Source of the DNA: Gammaproteobacteria bacterium
Lineage (GTDB): Bacteria; Pseudomonadota; Gammaproteobacteria; Pseudomonadales; Azotimanducaceae
Direction: 5' to 3'
Assembly (NCBI GenBank): GCA_030425195.1
Contig: JAUIAV010000004.1
Coordinates: 207,855 to 271,854 of the forward strand
Length of the DNA stretch: 64,000 bases
Shown here: one piece after another, positions 1 through 7,922 of the stretch
How the letters are laid out: each line of letters starts with the position of its first letter
How positions within the stretch are numbered: the stretch's first letter is position 1
Position numbers and translations under genes: made by a program
Notes under the pieces: model-generated
Databases searched by the model: none
What the model saw: only the letters and a program-made list of their open reading frames with translations
What the model was told of the DNA's origin: nothing

Positions 1-349
1 GACCTCCTGCGATTGCAGCGGTCAGAATACCGCCGCGGTCGTTGAACAGCGGCCAGAGAAACATGGCCAGCGCCACCTGGGTCAGATACAGACTGCCCAG
101 CCACCAGGCCCAGGGACGCATCTTCCACAAACCCCAGGCCAGGGCGCCGTAGACGATGGTATGGAGGAGACCGCCCACCTTGGCCGCCACGCCGGTGAAC
201 GTGTAACCGAACCAGACGTCCTCATCTTCCGCAATCGGTTTCAGACCCACATCGAAAGGTGTGTAGATGATCACCATATAGGCGCTGAACAGCATGATCA
301 GATTCATCCACCAGCTGCGTTTCGCCCATTCGGTTTTCAGATCCGGCAT
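1..349 (-). CDS. Partial small integral membrane protein (C-terminus off left edge)
   Basis: Reading from the ATG at 349 toward the left edge gives an open frame of 116 codons with no stop. The protein starts MPDLKTEWAKRSWW. It has a first hydrophobic segment near residues 15-30, a conserved-looking GLKPIAEDEDVWFG stretch, and further hydrophobic segments rich in Trp (residues about 60-80 and 85-105). I recognise no family with certainty; it resembles short multi-pass proteins of unknown function. The downstream end lies outside the window, so full length is unknown. The 113-bp gap to the cupin gene is shared by divergent genes. Confidence 0.6.
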   Translation of the reverse strand, partial: MPDLKTEWAKRSWWMNLIMLFSAYMVIIYTPFDVGLKPIAEDEDVWFGYTFTGVAAKVGGLLHTIVYGALAWGLWKMRPWAWWLGSLYLTQVALAMFLWPLFNDRGGILTAAIAGG

Positions 350-394
350 TCGATCGTTCTCCCCTGGTCGCTGTGCCTGCGCAGTTTGCAGGGT

Positions 395-422
395 TTGAGA
401 ATCAGTTTCGAGATCCTATGAT
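395..422 (+). promoter_or_regulatory. Candidate sigma70-type promoter for the cupin gene
   Basis: TTGAGA (395-400) is followed after 16 bases by TATGAT (417-422), a good match to -35/-10 elements. The predicted start would fall near 429, ahead of a purine-rich ribosome binding site (AGGAAGGGAG, about 447-456) and the ATG at 463. Inferred from sequence only. Confidence 0.45.
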
Positions 423-462
423 GCCCCTATCGTGAGAGAGCAGGCAGGAAGGGAGAGCAGGC

Positions 463-795
463 ATGAGCGACAGCGGCTGGCAGATCTTCGAGATCGACAG
501 AATCCGGGAAGCGATCACCGGCGGCAAGGTTCAGTACCAGGAGTTCCTCCGGGTTCCCGCGCTTTCCTGTGGCGTCTACCACCTGCCGAAAGGGGCCAAG
601 GACATGCAGACGCCCCACGATGAGGACGAAGTCTACTTCGTGGTGGACGGCAGAGCCCGCATCCAGGTCGGCGAGGAAATGAAGGAAGTCGGCGCCGGCA
701 GCATCCTCTACGTGAAAGCCACCGAGGAACATTCGTTCTTCGAGATCGAGGAGGACATGACCCTCCTCGTCTTCTTTGCCGCCGGACGCGGCTGA
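463..795 (+). CDS. Small cupin-domain protein
   Basis: A 110-residue single-domain cupin. Motif 1 is represented by PHDEDEVYFVVDGRARI (one His and the Glu of the metal site, with the invariant Gly), and motif 2 by GAGSILYVKATEEHSF with its His. The usual HxH of motif 1 is reduced to a single His, so metal binding may be altered. The ATG at 463 follows AGGAAGGGAGAGCAGGC. No substrate can be inferred. It runs convergently into the gene at 806-1123 with an 10-base gap and is preceded by its own probable promoter. Confidence 0.8.
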   Translation: MSDSGWQIFEIDRIREAITGGKVQYQEFLRVPALSCGVYHLPKGAKDMQTPHDEDEVYFVVDGRARIQVGEEMKEVGAGSILYVKATEEHSFFEIEEDMTLLVFFAAGRG

Positions 796-805
796 GCAGG
801 TCCGG

Positions 806-1123
806 TCAGGGCACGCGTGCGGCCGACCTCTCTTCCGTGCCGAGCTCACGCCCGATCAGATAGAAGAGCAGACCGAAGCAGCCTGCGGCGAGGGTCAGAG
901 CTACGAACGGCCAGGGATTCCGACCGCGTGCCCGGGCATCGTTCACCATCCAGATACAGCCGAGCCCGGCAACGATGACCAGGTCGAAGAACACCTGAGC
1001 GGCGCCCAGGCTCTGAAAGTGCGGCAGGATGATGCCGAGATACCCCACTTCGAACAGGGCGACGCTGGTGAGGGCGCCAAAGGCAACGGTTACCGTGACC
1101 AGCAGTGTGAGACGCAGGGACAT
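806..1123 (-). CDS. Small multi-pass membrane protein, DUF2834-like
   Basis: 105 residues starting MSLRLTLLVTVTVAFGALTS. Three hydrophobic segments are visible (about residues 5-25, 40-58 and 73-93), separated by a short loop with NDARARGRNPWP. This pattern is like short DUF2834-type proteins, but the assignment is tentative and no function is known. The frame extends upstream to 1174, but the ATG at 1123 is preceded by GGGAGAACGATC, a clear ribosome binding site, so the shorter form is preferred. A promoter and an adjacent inverted repeat lie just upstream (1155-1199). Confidence 0.65.
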   Translation of the reverse strand: MSLRLTLLVTVTVAFGALTSVALFEVGYLGIILPHFQSLGAAQVFFDLVIVAGLGCIWMVNDARARGRNPWPFVALTLAAGCFGLLFYLIGRELGTEERSAARVP

Positions 1124-1154
1124 GATCGTTCTCCCATCAGGTTGTGTATGGGAG

Positions 1155-1183
1155 ACCCTACGGGCGGCCGGCACTCACAACAA
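1155..1183 (-). promoter_or_regulatory. Candidate promoter for the membrane protein at 806-1123
   Basis: On the minus strand TTGTTG (1183-1178) and TAGGGT (1160-1155) are separated by exactly 17 bases, and the start codon is 31 bases further on. The -10 is a weak match. A 17-bp inverted repeat touches the -35 element. Confidence 0.35.
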
Positions 1184-1199
1184 TTACCCGGCAGGTAAT
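1183..1199. promoter_or_regulatory. Inverted repeat ATTACC-CGGCA-GGTAAT, possible operator
   Basis: Perfect 6-base arms around a 5-base centre, in the 89-bp gap between the TPP enzyme stop (1213) and the start at 1123. It abuts the -35 element of the candidate promoter, a position suited to a TetR-like dimer. There is no T-run, so it is unlikely to be an intrinsic terminator for the TPP gene. Confidence 0.4.
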
Positions 1200-1212
1200 C
1201 GGATCGGCTCGA

Positions 1213-2844
1213 TCAGCCGTGCGAGATCTCGATTTCCTTGTCCGTGATGAATTCCAGGAGCGCCGGCTGTCCGGCTTCCGTGGCCTCGATGCCCCGCTGA
1301 ATCGCCGCACGGATTTCGCCCGGCTCGGTAACCCGCTCGCCGTAGCCGCCGAAGGCCCGCGCCATGTCCGCATAGTTACCCGAGATGTCTGTGGAGCGGT
1401 ACTTCTCCGTAGCCACCTGCATGATGGGCAGTTCGATGGCCATGGAGAAGTTGTTCAGCAGGATGGACAGAATGGGAATCCGCTCGCGGACGGCGGTCTC
1501 GAAATCCATGCCGGTGAAACCAATGGCCGCGTCACCCCACACGTTGATGCAGAGCTTGTCCGGGCAGGCCAGCTTCGCGCCCATGGCGAGTCCGAGTCCG
1601 TAGCCGAGTTGCGTCGTTTTGCCCCAGCCGATGTAGGAAAGCGGCTGCGTGCTCGTCCAGAAGGGTGTGATCTGATCCCGGGGACTGCCTGCATCGTGCG
1701 TGATGATGGTATTGTCCACGTCCACCGCCAGCTGCAGCTCGTGCAGCACACGATAGGGGTTCAACGGCGTGGATTCGCTTGTCAATTTCGGCATCCATTC
1801 CGCGAGCCACTCCTCCCGGAGCGCGGCGATTTCCTGCCCCACGTTCTTCCGACCCGCTGCCGCAGACCGGTCGTGTCCGGCCATGGCGTCTGTCAGCGCC
1901 TGAAGGCTCAGCTTGGCATCGCCGATCAGCGCATGCTGCGCCGGCACATCCTTGTTCAGATCCATCGGATCGAGAGTGGCATGGATGATGGTTTTGCCCC
2001 GCGGCATGGCCACCCCGAATGCGGTCAGAGCGAAACTGCAGCCGATCCCGAGAATGACGTCCGCCTCCTCGAGAAACCGTTTCACCGGTCGGGGATTCGC
2101 CCGACCGCCGCTGCCGAGGGACAGCGGATGATTCTCGGGAAAGGCACTCTTCCCTTCCAGGCTGGTAGTGACCGGGATGTTCCAGGCTTCAGCCAGCGCT
2201 TTCAGCTCCGGCCACGCCTCGGCGTAGTGCACGCCCTGGCCCGCGTAGATGACCGGACGTTCTGCCGCGGACAGCACCGCCGCCGCTTTCGACACGTCCG
2301 CCGGATCGGGTGCGGATCGGGTGGCAGGTGCTGGTTCGTGCTCCCAGTCCTCCGGCGCTTCCTCGTTCAGCACGTCCATGGGCAGTTCCACCAGCACGGG
2401 TCCCGGCCGGCCGTTCTTGAGCTGGGAGAAAGCACGACGCATCACCTCGGGCAGCGCCCGGCCCATGGTGAGCGGCTCTGCCCACTTGGTCACGTGCTGC
2501 ATGTTCAGCGTGCTGTTGAAATTGGGGTAGTAGTGCGCGAGCCGTCGCGAATAGCCGGCCGGCAGCACGAGGATCGGCACGGATTCCGAATAGGCCTGAG
2601 CCACCCCGCCGAACGCGTTTTCCGCACCCGGACCGTGCTGCATGGCGAACACACCGAATTTCTTTCCCGAGGACAGTCTGGAGTAGGCGTCCGCCATGTG
2701 CAGGCCAACGCGTTCCTGACGCACGATCACGGTGCGGATGTCGGCAACCGCGCAGGCCTCGATGATGGCGTTCACGGGATAGGCAAACAGGATCTCCACG
2801 CCTTCCTTCTTCAGAGCCTGCGCAATTCCGTCGGCAACTTTCAT
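1213..2844 (-). CDS. Thiamine pyrophosphate-dependent enzyme, acetolactate synthase/decarboxylase superfamily
   Basis: 543 residues with the three-domain layout of the POX/acetohydroxyacid synthase superfamily. The N-terminal PYR domain carries the ylide-activating Glu in VRQERVGLHMADAYSR (Glu44). A central domain follows, then a C-terminal PP domain with the Mg/TPP motif WGDAAIGFTGMDFETA ending in the metal-ligand Asn (LLNN). Substrate cannot be told from sequence; it is annotated by analogy as a thiamine pyrophosphate-requiring protein and is not a biosynthetic ilvB in an ilv context. The ATG at 2844 follows AGGAGATACC; the longer frame (to 2967) would run into the reductase gene. It lies 29 bp downstream of the aldo/keto reductase on the same strand, so the two probably form an operon. 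Confidence 0.85.
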   Translation of the reverse strand: MKVADGIAQALKKEGVEILFAYPVNAIIEACAVADIRTVIVRQERVGLHMADAYSRLSSGKKFGVFAMQHGPGAENAFGGVAQAYSESVPILVLPAGYSRRLAHYYPNFNSTLNMQHVTKWAEPLTMGRALPEVMRRAFSQLKNGRPGPVLVELPMDVLNEEAPEDWEHEPAPATRSAPDPADVSKAAAVLSAAERPVIYAGQGVHYAEAWPELKALAEAWNIPVTTSLEGKSAFPENHPLSLGSGGRANPRPVKRFLEEADVILGIGCSFALTAFGVAMPRGKTIIHATLDPMDLNKDVPAQHALIGDAKLSLQALTDAMAGHDRSAAAGRKNVGQEIAALREEWLAEWMPKLTSESTPLNPYRVLHELQLAVDVDNTIITHDAGSPRDQITPFWTSTQPLSYIGWGKTTQLGYGLGLAMGAKLACPDKLCINVWGDAAIGFTGMDFETAVRERIPILSILLNNFSMAIELPIMQVATEKYRSTDISGNYADMARAFGGYGERVTEPGEIRAAIQRGIEATEAGQPALLEFITDKEIEISHG

Positions 2845-2873
2845 GGTATCTCCTGTCCGGCTGTCGGGTGGAA

Positions 2874-3932
2874 TCAGGCGGTGTTCCGGAAGAACTGATC
2901 GGAAGTCGCGGCCGCGATGTGGTTTTCGCGGAGCTGATCGTAGTTCTGGATGTCCGCGTTCACGCAATCGAGGCCGTTCTCGAGCACGTAGGCGTAGCTG
3001 CGCTGAAAAGCCGACAGCCCGGCGTTCAGCAGGGCTTCCGGATAATGGCCGTCGAACGCCTTCTTGTTGCTGGTCCCGAAGAAGCCGCCGGAGAAGTAGC
3101 GGACAGCCTTCATGCCGATCAGCCCGATGCCTGCCTCCCTCGCCCTGTCGAACAGCGGACGCAGCTCTGCCATGGGCGGAGAGCCCTCGAGCATGTTCTT
3201 GCCCTCCCAGTCATACCAGCCGCCAGGCGTGATGGCGATCATCGCCAGGTCGAAGAAGCCGGTTTCGATGGCCCGGTTGAGCACGTCTTCGGCGATCTGG
3301 TGAGTACTCAATCCGTAGTACTTCACCTTGCCGGCCGCCTTCGCACGCTCGAACGCCCCGTACATTTCCTCGGATCCCACCATGTCCAGGTTGTTGGCGG
3401 CCATCTGGTAGTAGGCGTCCACGGACTCGGTGCCGAGCTCCGAAAGACTGAGATCGAGCAGTTCCAGCCAGGCGGCGGCCGCACGCTTTGCCATGTCGAC
3501 GGAAACCGGATCGCCGGGCTGAACCATCAGGTCCGAATCCGCGAATCCCGGATTCGCCTTGGTGATGAGAAACACCTCATCACGATGGGCCTTCAGGAAA
3601 CCTTTCATGTTCCGTTCGGCCATGTCGTAGTAATGGGTGGTGCCCACGTCGAAGACGTTGATCCCCGCTTCGAGTGCGGTGTTGAGCAGCATGTCCTTGT
3701 TCGTGCGCATGAGCGATGCACCGCAGCCGAAGATGAGCCGGCTGGCCTCGAAGCCGGTACGGCCCAGCGTGCGGTAGCGCATTTCCGGCCAGGGCGCGCC
3801 GATGGATTCCCGCGCATCGCTGATGGCCGCACTCAGGTCCCCGGATCTCAGCAGCGTCTGGCCGCCGACACCGAGTGCCGCAGCGTACTGGAAAAAGCGT
3901 CGGCGGTTGGTTCCACTGCTGGTTTGGCCCAT
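2874..3932 (-). CDS. Aldo/keto reductase with twin-arginine signal
   Basis: 352 residues. The N-terminus has NRRRFFQYAAALGVGG, a Tat-like signal (three Arg, then a hydrophobic stretch), followed from about residue 52 by an AKR barrel starting MRYRTLGRTGFEASRL. Catalytic Asp95 (FDVGTT), Tyr101/102 (THYYD) and Lys125 (ITKAN) are present. The His that normally follows the DLYLIH-type motif is replaced by Met177 (VDAYYQM). Tat-exported AKRs are a known annotated group, but their periplasmic cofactor supply is unclear. The ATG at 3932 follows GGGGAGAGAATC. It is first in a likely operon with the TPP enzyme and diverges from the PQQ dehydrogenase across only 42-69 bp. Confidence 0.85.
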   Translation of the reverse strand: MGQTSSGTNRRRFFQYAAALGVGGQTLLRSGDLSAAISDARESIGAPWPEMRYRTLGRTGFEASRLIFGCGASLMRTNKDMLLNTALEAGINVFDVGTTHYYDMAERNMKGFLKAHRDEVFLITKANPGFADSDLMVQPGDPVSVDMAKRAAAAWLELLDLSLSELGTESVDAYYQMAANNLDMVGSEEMYGAFERAKAAGKVKYYGLSTHQIAEDVLNRAIETGFFDLAMIAITPGGWYDWEGKNMLEGSPPMAELRPLFDRAREAGIGLIGMKAVRYFSGGFFGTSNKKAFDGHYPEALLNAGLSAFQRSYAYVLENGLDCVNADIQNYDQLRENHIAAATSDQFFRNTA

Positions 3933-3974
3933 GATTCTCTCCCCGGTGAACTGGACGAACCGATCATAGCGCCA

Positions 3975-5945
3975 ATGACGCCACTCAGCGAGGAACTGCC
4001 GTTGTTTTCACTCAGGGAGCTTCTGACACCCGCCATCGTCGCCCTCGCCCTGGCGGGTCTCGCCGGTTGCGGCCCCCCGGAAATCGGTCCCGGAACCGCC
4101 GCGGGATGGCCTGCCTATGGCGCCACTCCGGGCGGTACGCACTACTCCGCCGCGGACCAGATCACCCCGGACAACGCGCGCTTCCTGAAGCAGGTCTGGG
4201 TGCACAATTCCGGCGATTTCACGGAAGGAAACCCAACGGATGGAGCATGGTCGGGGCCCAGTGCGTTCCAGGCAACGCCAATTCTGGTGGACAGAACGCT
4301 CTTCTACTGCACACCGTTCAACCGCGTTTTCGCCCTGAACCCGGAAACGGGTGAGGAGATCTGGTCGTTCGATCCCGAGCTCGACCATCCCGCAAACAGC
4401 GTGCTGCCGAACTGCCGTGGCGTGTCCAGCTGGAAGGCGCCCGACTGGCAGCCCGGCGACGAACGTCTCTGCAGCCATCGGATTCTGACCGGCACCATGG
4501 ACGCCCGCCTGATCGCCCTGGACGGCAGAACCGGCCGCCGCTGCCCCGGTTTCGGTACGGACGGCGAGGTGGATCTCTCCCCGGGACTGTCACCCCATCA
4601 GGCTTATGAATACGGTGTCACCTCGCCCCCGGCCATTCTCAACGATCTGGTCATCACCGGATCGATGGTCCTGGACAACGTGCGCACGGACATCCCTTCC
4701 GGTGTGGTGCGCGCGTATGACGTCATCTCCGGTGAGCTGGCATGGGCCTGGAATCCGGTGCCGGAAGGTATGGAAAAGTACGATGCGGATGGCGCCTATC
4801 GGAGCGGCACCACGAACGTCTGGTCCATCATCAGCGTTGACCCTGAACGCAATCTCGTCTTCGTCCCCACGGGCAACACCTCGCCCGACTACTACGGCGG
4901 GCATCGGGAAGGGCTGGACGAGTACTCGAGCTCCGTGATTGCCCTGCATGGCGACACCGGCCGTGTGGTCTGGAACTATCAGATGGTGCATCACGACATC
5001 TGGGACTACGACACACCCGCACAGCCCACCCTGATGGATCTGGAAGTCAACGGGGAAACGGTACCGGTGGTGGTGCAGGTGACCAAGATGGGAATGACGT
5101 TCGTCCTCGACCGGGACACGGGTGTGCCCGTCTACCCGGTGGAGGAACGGCCCGTGCCACAGAACCCGGTCGCGGGCGAATACCTTTCCCCGACCCAGCC
5201 CTTCCCGACGCATTTTCCGCATCTGTTGAACCGGATCGACGAGAACGATGCCTGGGGACTCATGATCTGGGACGGGGCTCAGTGCCGTGACCGGCTGGCC
5301 GCGCTTCGAAACGAAGGGATCTACACGCCACCGACCGTGGAAGGCACTCTCTTCTATCCGGGCAACGGCGGCGGCAACAACTGGGGATCACCCGCCATAC
5401 ACGTGGAAGACCAGATCATGTATGTGGTCACCATCCGCACGCCGAACTCTCTCTATCTGGTTCCGCGCGAGGCCTGCAGGGAAGCCGGCCGCGAAAATCA
5501 GATCGGAACACCTTACTGTGCCGACACGGACTTCGTCATGTCGCCGCTCGGAGTACCCTGCACGGAACCGCCCTGGGCGACCGTGGACGCGGTGGACCTG
5601 GTGGCCGGAGAGATTCTCTGGAGCGTCCCGCTCGGCACCACGCGGGACATGGCGCCGTTCCCCTTCTGGTGGATCAGAGGCGTGCCGGCCATCGGCGGTG
5701 TGGCCATCACCCGCTCCGGCGTTCTGTTCGCCGCCGGACCGATGGAGCATGCGTTCCGGGCCTTCGACGCAGAGACGGGAGAGGAGATCTGGCACACCCG
5801 GCTGCCTACCGCAGCCAACTCGACGCCCATGACGTTCCAGCTCGAAGAAGGCGGCCGTCAGTACGTGGTGGTGGCCGCGGGCGGTCATATGACGGGACTG
5901 AATCCGCCGGGAGACCACCTGATCGCGTTCGCGCTGCCGGACTGA
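3975..5945 (+). CDS. PQQ-dependent dehydrogenase, lipoprotein form (glucose/quinate dehydrogenase-like)
   Basis: 656 residues, an eight-bladed quinoprotein propeller resembling the soluble part of membrane GDH/quinate dehydrogenases. Visible blade motifs include LNPETGEEIWSFDPELD, DEYSSSVIALHGDTG, MVHHDIWDYDTPAQPTL and AFDAETGEEIW. There is no five-helix membrane domain and no cytochrome c motif; instead the N-terminus has a lipobox (LAGC, Cys32), so it is probably an outer- or inner-membrane lipoprotein facing the periplasm. The ATG at 3975 has no clear ribosome site. A TTG at 4002 follows GAGGAACTGCCG and gives a more typical lipoprotein signal (MFSLRELL), so it may be the true start. The open frame extending upstream to 2868 is antisense shadow of the reductase. 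Electron acceptor is presumably ubiquinone or a cytochrome. Confidence 0.85.
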   Translation: MTPLSEELPLFSLRELLTPAIVALALAGLAGCGPPEIGPGTAAGWPAYGATPGGTHYSAADQITPDNARFLKQVWVHNSGDFTEGNPTDGAWSGPSAFQATPILVDRTLFYCTPFNRVFALNPETGEEIWSFDPELDHPANSVLPNCRGVSSWKAPDWQPGDERLCSHRILTGTMDARLIALDGRTGRRCPGFGTDGEVDLSPGLSPHQAYEYGVTSPPAILNDLVITGSMVLDNVRTDIPSGVVRAYDVISGELAWAWNPVPEGMEKYDADGAYRSGTTNVWSIISVDPERNLVFVPTGNTSPDYYGGHREGLDEYSSSVIALHGDTGRVVWNYQMVHHDIWDYDTPAQPTLMDLEVNGETVPVVVQVTKMGMTFVLDRDTGVPVYPVEERPVPQNPVAGEYLSPTQPFPTHFPHLLNRIDENDAWGLMIWDGAQCRDRLAALRNEGIYTPPTVEGTLFYPGNGGGNNWGSPAIHVEDQIMYVVTIRTPNSLYLVPREACREAGRENQIGTPYCADTDFVMSPLGVPCTEPPWATVDAVDLVAGEILWSVPLGTTRDMAPFPFWWIRGVPAIGGVAITRSGVLFAAGPMEHAFRAFDAETGEEIWHTRLPTAANSTPMTFQLEEGGRQYVVVAAGGHMTGLNPPGDHLIAFALPD

Positions 5946-5958
5946 AGCAGGCTCAGTC
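5940..5958. terminator. Stop-codon-spanning hairpin between convergent genes
   Basis: GACTGA-AGCAGGC-TCAGTC: perfect 6-base arms, one holding the TGA of the PQQ dehydrogenase (5943-5945) and the other the stop of the anchor protein (5953-5955). No T-run follows, so termination is not assured. Confidence 0.35.
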
Positions 5959-6507
5959 GAGCTCGCCGATCAGCGGCGGCAGGCGTTCGCCACGGTCGTT
6001 GTCCCGGAACTCCGTAGCGGTTTCGTAGAAGCCCGCGGTATCGAGCATGACCGTCACGGTCCCGGTACCCCGGTTCTCCCAGAACCAGCCGTGGATGCCT
6101 GGAAACGGCGCCACGTAGGTACCCTTGTCTGCCGACCCGCGCCCCTGCTCGAAACTCTCCGCATAGCCCTCCCCGGCACCGACCGGTTCCGCATGAAAGT
6201 CGAAGACCACCTCTCCCGTTGCCCGCCAGGTGAAATTCATGGCGGCGCCGGCTTCCAGGCGGTACTTGTACTCCACCGATTCGAACGGCGAGAGCTCGAA
6301 AGCGACCCGGTCCTGACGCAGGGGAATCGCCTGTTCCGTCAGAGCGGCAGGGCCGGTCCGGGAGAGGCCGGTCAGACCGAGCAGGGAACCGGTACCGAGA
6401 GGATCCACATCGTACTCTGCCGGCAGAACGACGGTCACCAGAAGCAGCCCGGCAACCAGCATCGACAGCAGCAGCATCTTCAGCAGTGCTTTTCCGGACC
6501 CGTTCAT
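5953..6507 (-). CDS. Transmembrane anchor protein, partner of HupE/UreJ
   Basis: 184 residues. One N-terminal membrane helix (about residues 8-29, LLKMLLLSMLVAGLLLVTVV) is followed by a periplasmic domain with FELSPFESVEYKYRLEAG and GTYVAPFPGIHGWFWENRG. Proteins of this shape are commonly found directly after HupE/UreJ genes and are annotated as transmembrane anchor proteins; their role is not established. The ATG at 6507 overlaps the hupE stop by four bases (ATGA), which implies translational coupling. The long frame reaching 7254 is a shadow of hupE. Confidence 0.75.
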   Translation of the reverse strand: MNGSGKALLKMLLLSMLVAGLLLVTVVLPAEYDVDPLGTGSLLGLTGLSRTGPAALTEQAIPLRQDRVAFELSPFESVEYKYRLEAGAAMNFTWRATGEVVFDFHAEPVGAGEGYAESFEQGRGSADKGTYVAPFPGIHGWFWENRGTGTVTVMLDTAGFYETATEFRDNDRGERLPPLIGELD

Positions 6508-7202
6508 ACCCGTCCATCCAGCAGAAAGTAGCCGGCCAGCTGCATGCCGGTCAGCAGGAAACCACCGGTCATGAGCAGCCAGTTCGCAGCAAACGCCTGG
6601 CGCTCGAAACCCGCTCCCTGGCGCCAGCGAAGCAGCAGCAGAAGCACCAGGGCGAGTGCCGCGATCTGACCGAGTTCCACACCCACGTTGAAGCTGATCA
6701 GATTCGTAAGCAGACCGTCCCCGGTGAGCGTCAGATCCTGCAGGCGGGTGGCCAGCCCCAGACCATGAAACAGTCCGAACACCATGACGGCGACCCGGGT
6801 GTCGATCCGGAACGCGAGGTCGTCGAAGCCCCCCATGTTCTCGAACGCCTTGTACACCACGGACAGCCCGATCACCGCATCGACCAGATAAGCATTCACC
6901 TGCCATCCGGCGAGCACCCCCGCGAGCAGGGTGACGCTGTGGCCTGCGGTGAAAAGCGAGACATAGAGGATCACGTCCCTGGGTTTGGAAAGGAAGAAAA
7001 CCACACCGATCAGGAACAGCACGTGATCGTAGCCCGTGAACATGTGCTTGGCGCCGAGATAGAGGAAGGGGATCACCGCGGGACCGTTGAGCTGCTCGAC
7101 GAAGCTCGCATTCGACTCGGAAATGTTGTGCGCCAGTGCCGGTCCGGACAACAGCAGCAGGAACACCGCCAGTGGCAGCGCGGCAGCGCTCCGTGCGTTC
7201 AA
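6504..7202 (-). CDS. HupE/UreJ family metal permease
   Basis: 232 residues: a signal peptide ending ALA before His-Asn (mature N-terminus His), then six or so membrane helices. Family signature histidines are visible in GAKHMFTGYDHVLFLIG, LFTAGHSVTL and FGLFHGLGLA. HupE/UreJ proteins are linked to nickel, cobalt or in some cases copper uptake. No hydrogenase or urease gene is in the window, so the metal is unknown. The middle gene of a three-gene operon, it sits 3 bp after the cytochrome-like lipoprotein gene and overlaps the anchor protein gene by 4 bp. Confidence 0.85.
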   Translation of the reverse strand: MNARSAAALPLAVFLLLLSGPALAHNISESNASFVEQLNGPAVIPFLYLGAKHMFTGYDHVLFLIGVVFFLSKPRDVILYVSLFTAGHSVTLLAGVLAGWQVNAYLVDAVIGLSVVYKAFENMGGFDDLAFRIDTRVAVMVFGLFHGLGLATRLQDLTLTGDGLLTNLISFNVGVELGQIAALALVLLLLLRWRQGAGFERQAFAANWLLMTGGFLLTGMQLAGYFLLDGRV

Positions 7203-7205
7203 CTG

Positions 7206-7679
7206 TCAGTCCTCGGAATCCGGCAGCATGTAGATCTGGTGGCAGGCGACACATACGTTGTAGAGCTGCCCGCCGTAGTCGAACACCTGCTGATCATCCT
7301 GATTCTCTGCCGCCTCGATCAGCAGCACCGCGGTCCGGGTGAGGCCCTGTGAGAACTCATTCCAGTCGTCGCCCTTCGAGTGACCGGGAATCTGCAGCAC
7401 GTTACCCATTTCGGCCAGGGTGGCCGCTGCGTTGCGGACCGCGTCCCAGCCCTCCTGGGTGGTCGGTGCCAGGTCCTCTACGCCTTCGAGGGTATGGATG
7501 GTGCCCGCCGATCCCCAGATCACATCCGCATTGGGGTCGAGAATCCAGTTCATCATCTGGTGTTCATCCACCACCGGCTGGTAGCCGGTTTCGATCGGAG
7601 TCTCCTCGCTGCAGCCGGCCAGCACCACCAGCAGAACAACCGGCAGCCATCGCCCGCGGATCCCGCGGTTCAACCTCAT
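7206..7679 (-). CDS. Cytochrome c'-like lipoprotein
   Basis: 157 residues. The signal RGRWLPVVLLVVLAGC carries a lipobox, and a single haem c motif CVACH sits near the C-terminus (residues 143-147) after a helix with VFDYGGQLYNV. A C-terminal CXXCH is the pattern of the cytochrome c' four-helix fold. No assigned partner; cytochromes c' bind NO or act in electron transfer. The ATG at 7679 is used here; a GTG two codons earlier (7685) is better placed after AGAGGGG and may be the real start. A perfect FNR-type box lies 109 bp upstream. First gene of the cytochrome-hupE-anchor operon. Confidence 0.75.
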   Translation of the reverse strand: MRLNRGIRGRWLPVVLLVVLAGCSEETPIETGYQPVVDEHQMMNWILDPNADVIWGSAGTIHTLEGVEDLAPTTQEGWDAVRNAAATLAEMGNVLQIPGHSKGDDWNEFSQGLTRTAVLLIEAAENQDDQQVFDYGGQLYNVCVACHQIYMLPDSED

Positions 7680-7787
7680 ACGCACGGTGCAAATCCCCTC
7701 TGACCCGGATACGGAATGAGGGCGCAGGGTAGCGTCAATCCCTGACCCTGGCCAGGCCAGTCGGGTCGAGCAGAGAAGCACGCGGAA

Positions 7788-7801
7788 TTGATCAGGATCA
7801 A
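7788..7801. promoter_or_regulatory. FNR/Anr-type box
   Basis: TTGATCAGGATCAA matches the consensus TTGAT-N4-ATCAA in all ten conserved positions. It lies in the intergenic region between the divergent cytochrome c'-like gene (start 7679) and the microprotein gene (start 7923), 109 and 122 bp from their start codons. This suggests low-oxygen control of one or both. The rest of 7680-7922 shows no gene. Confidence 0.6.
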
Positions 7802-7922
7802 TCTGCGTGGTCTCCACGCTCAGTAACTTCAGCAGATCTCAATGCAGCGGCCGGACGGCAACAGATCGTCGGACGACGGACTGCAGGACAGACCGCAAGA
7901 CAGACCGTAGAAAGGAGTCCTC

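Noticed and set aside
1144..2898. 584-codon open frame on the plus strand opposite the TPP enzyme
   Set aside because: Lies fully antisense to a well-supported gene; Arg/His/Gly-rich with no domain; long antisense frames are common in this GC-rich DNA.
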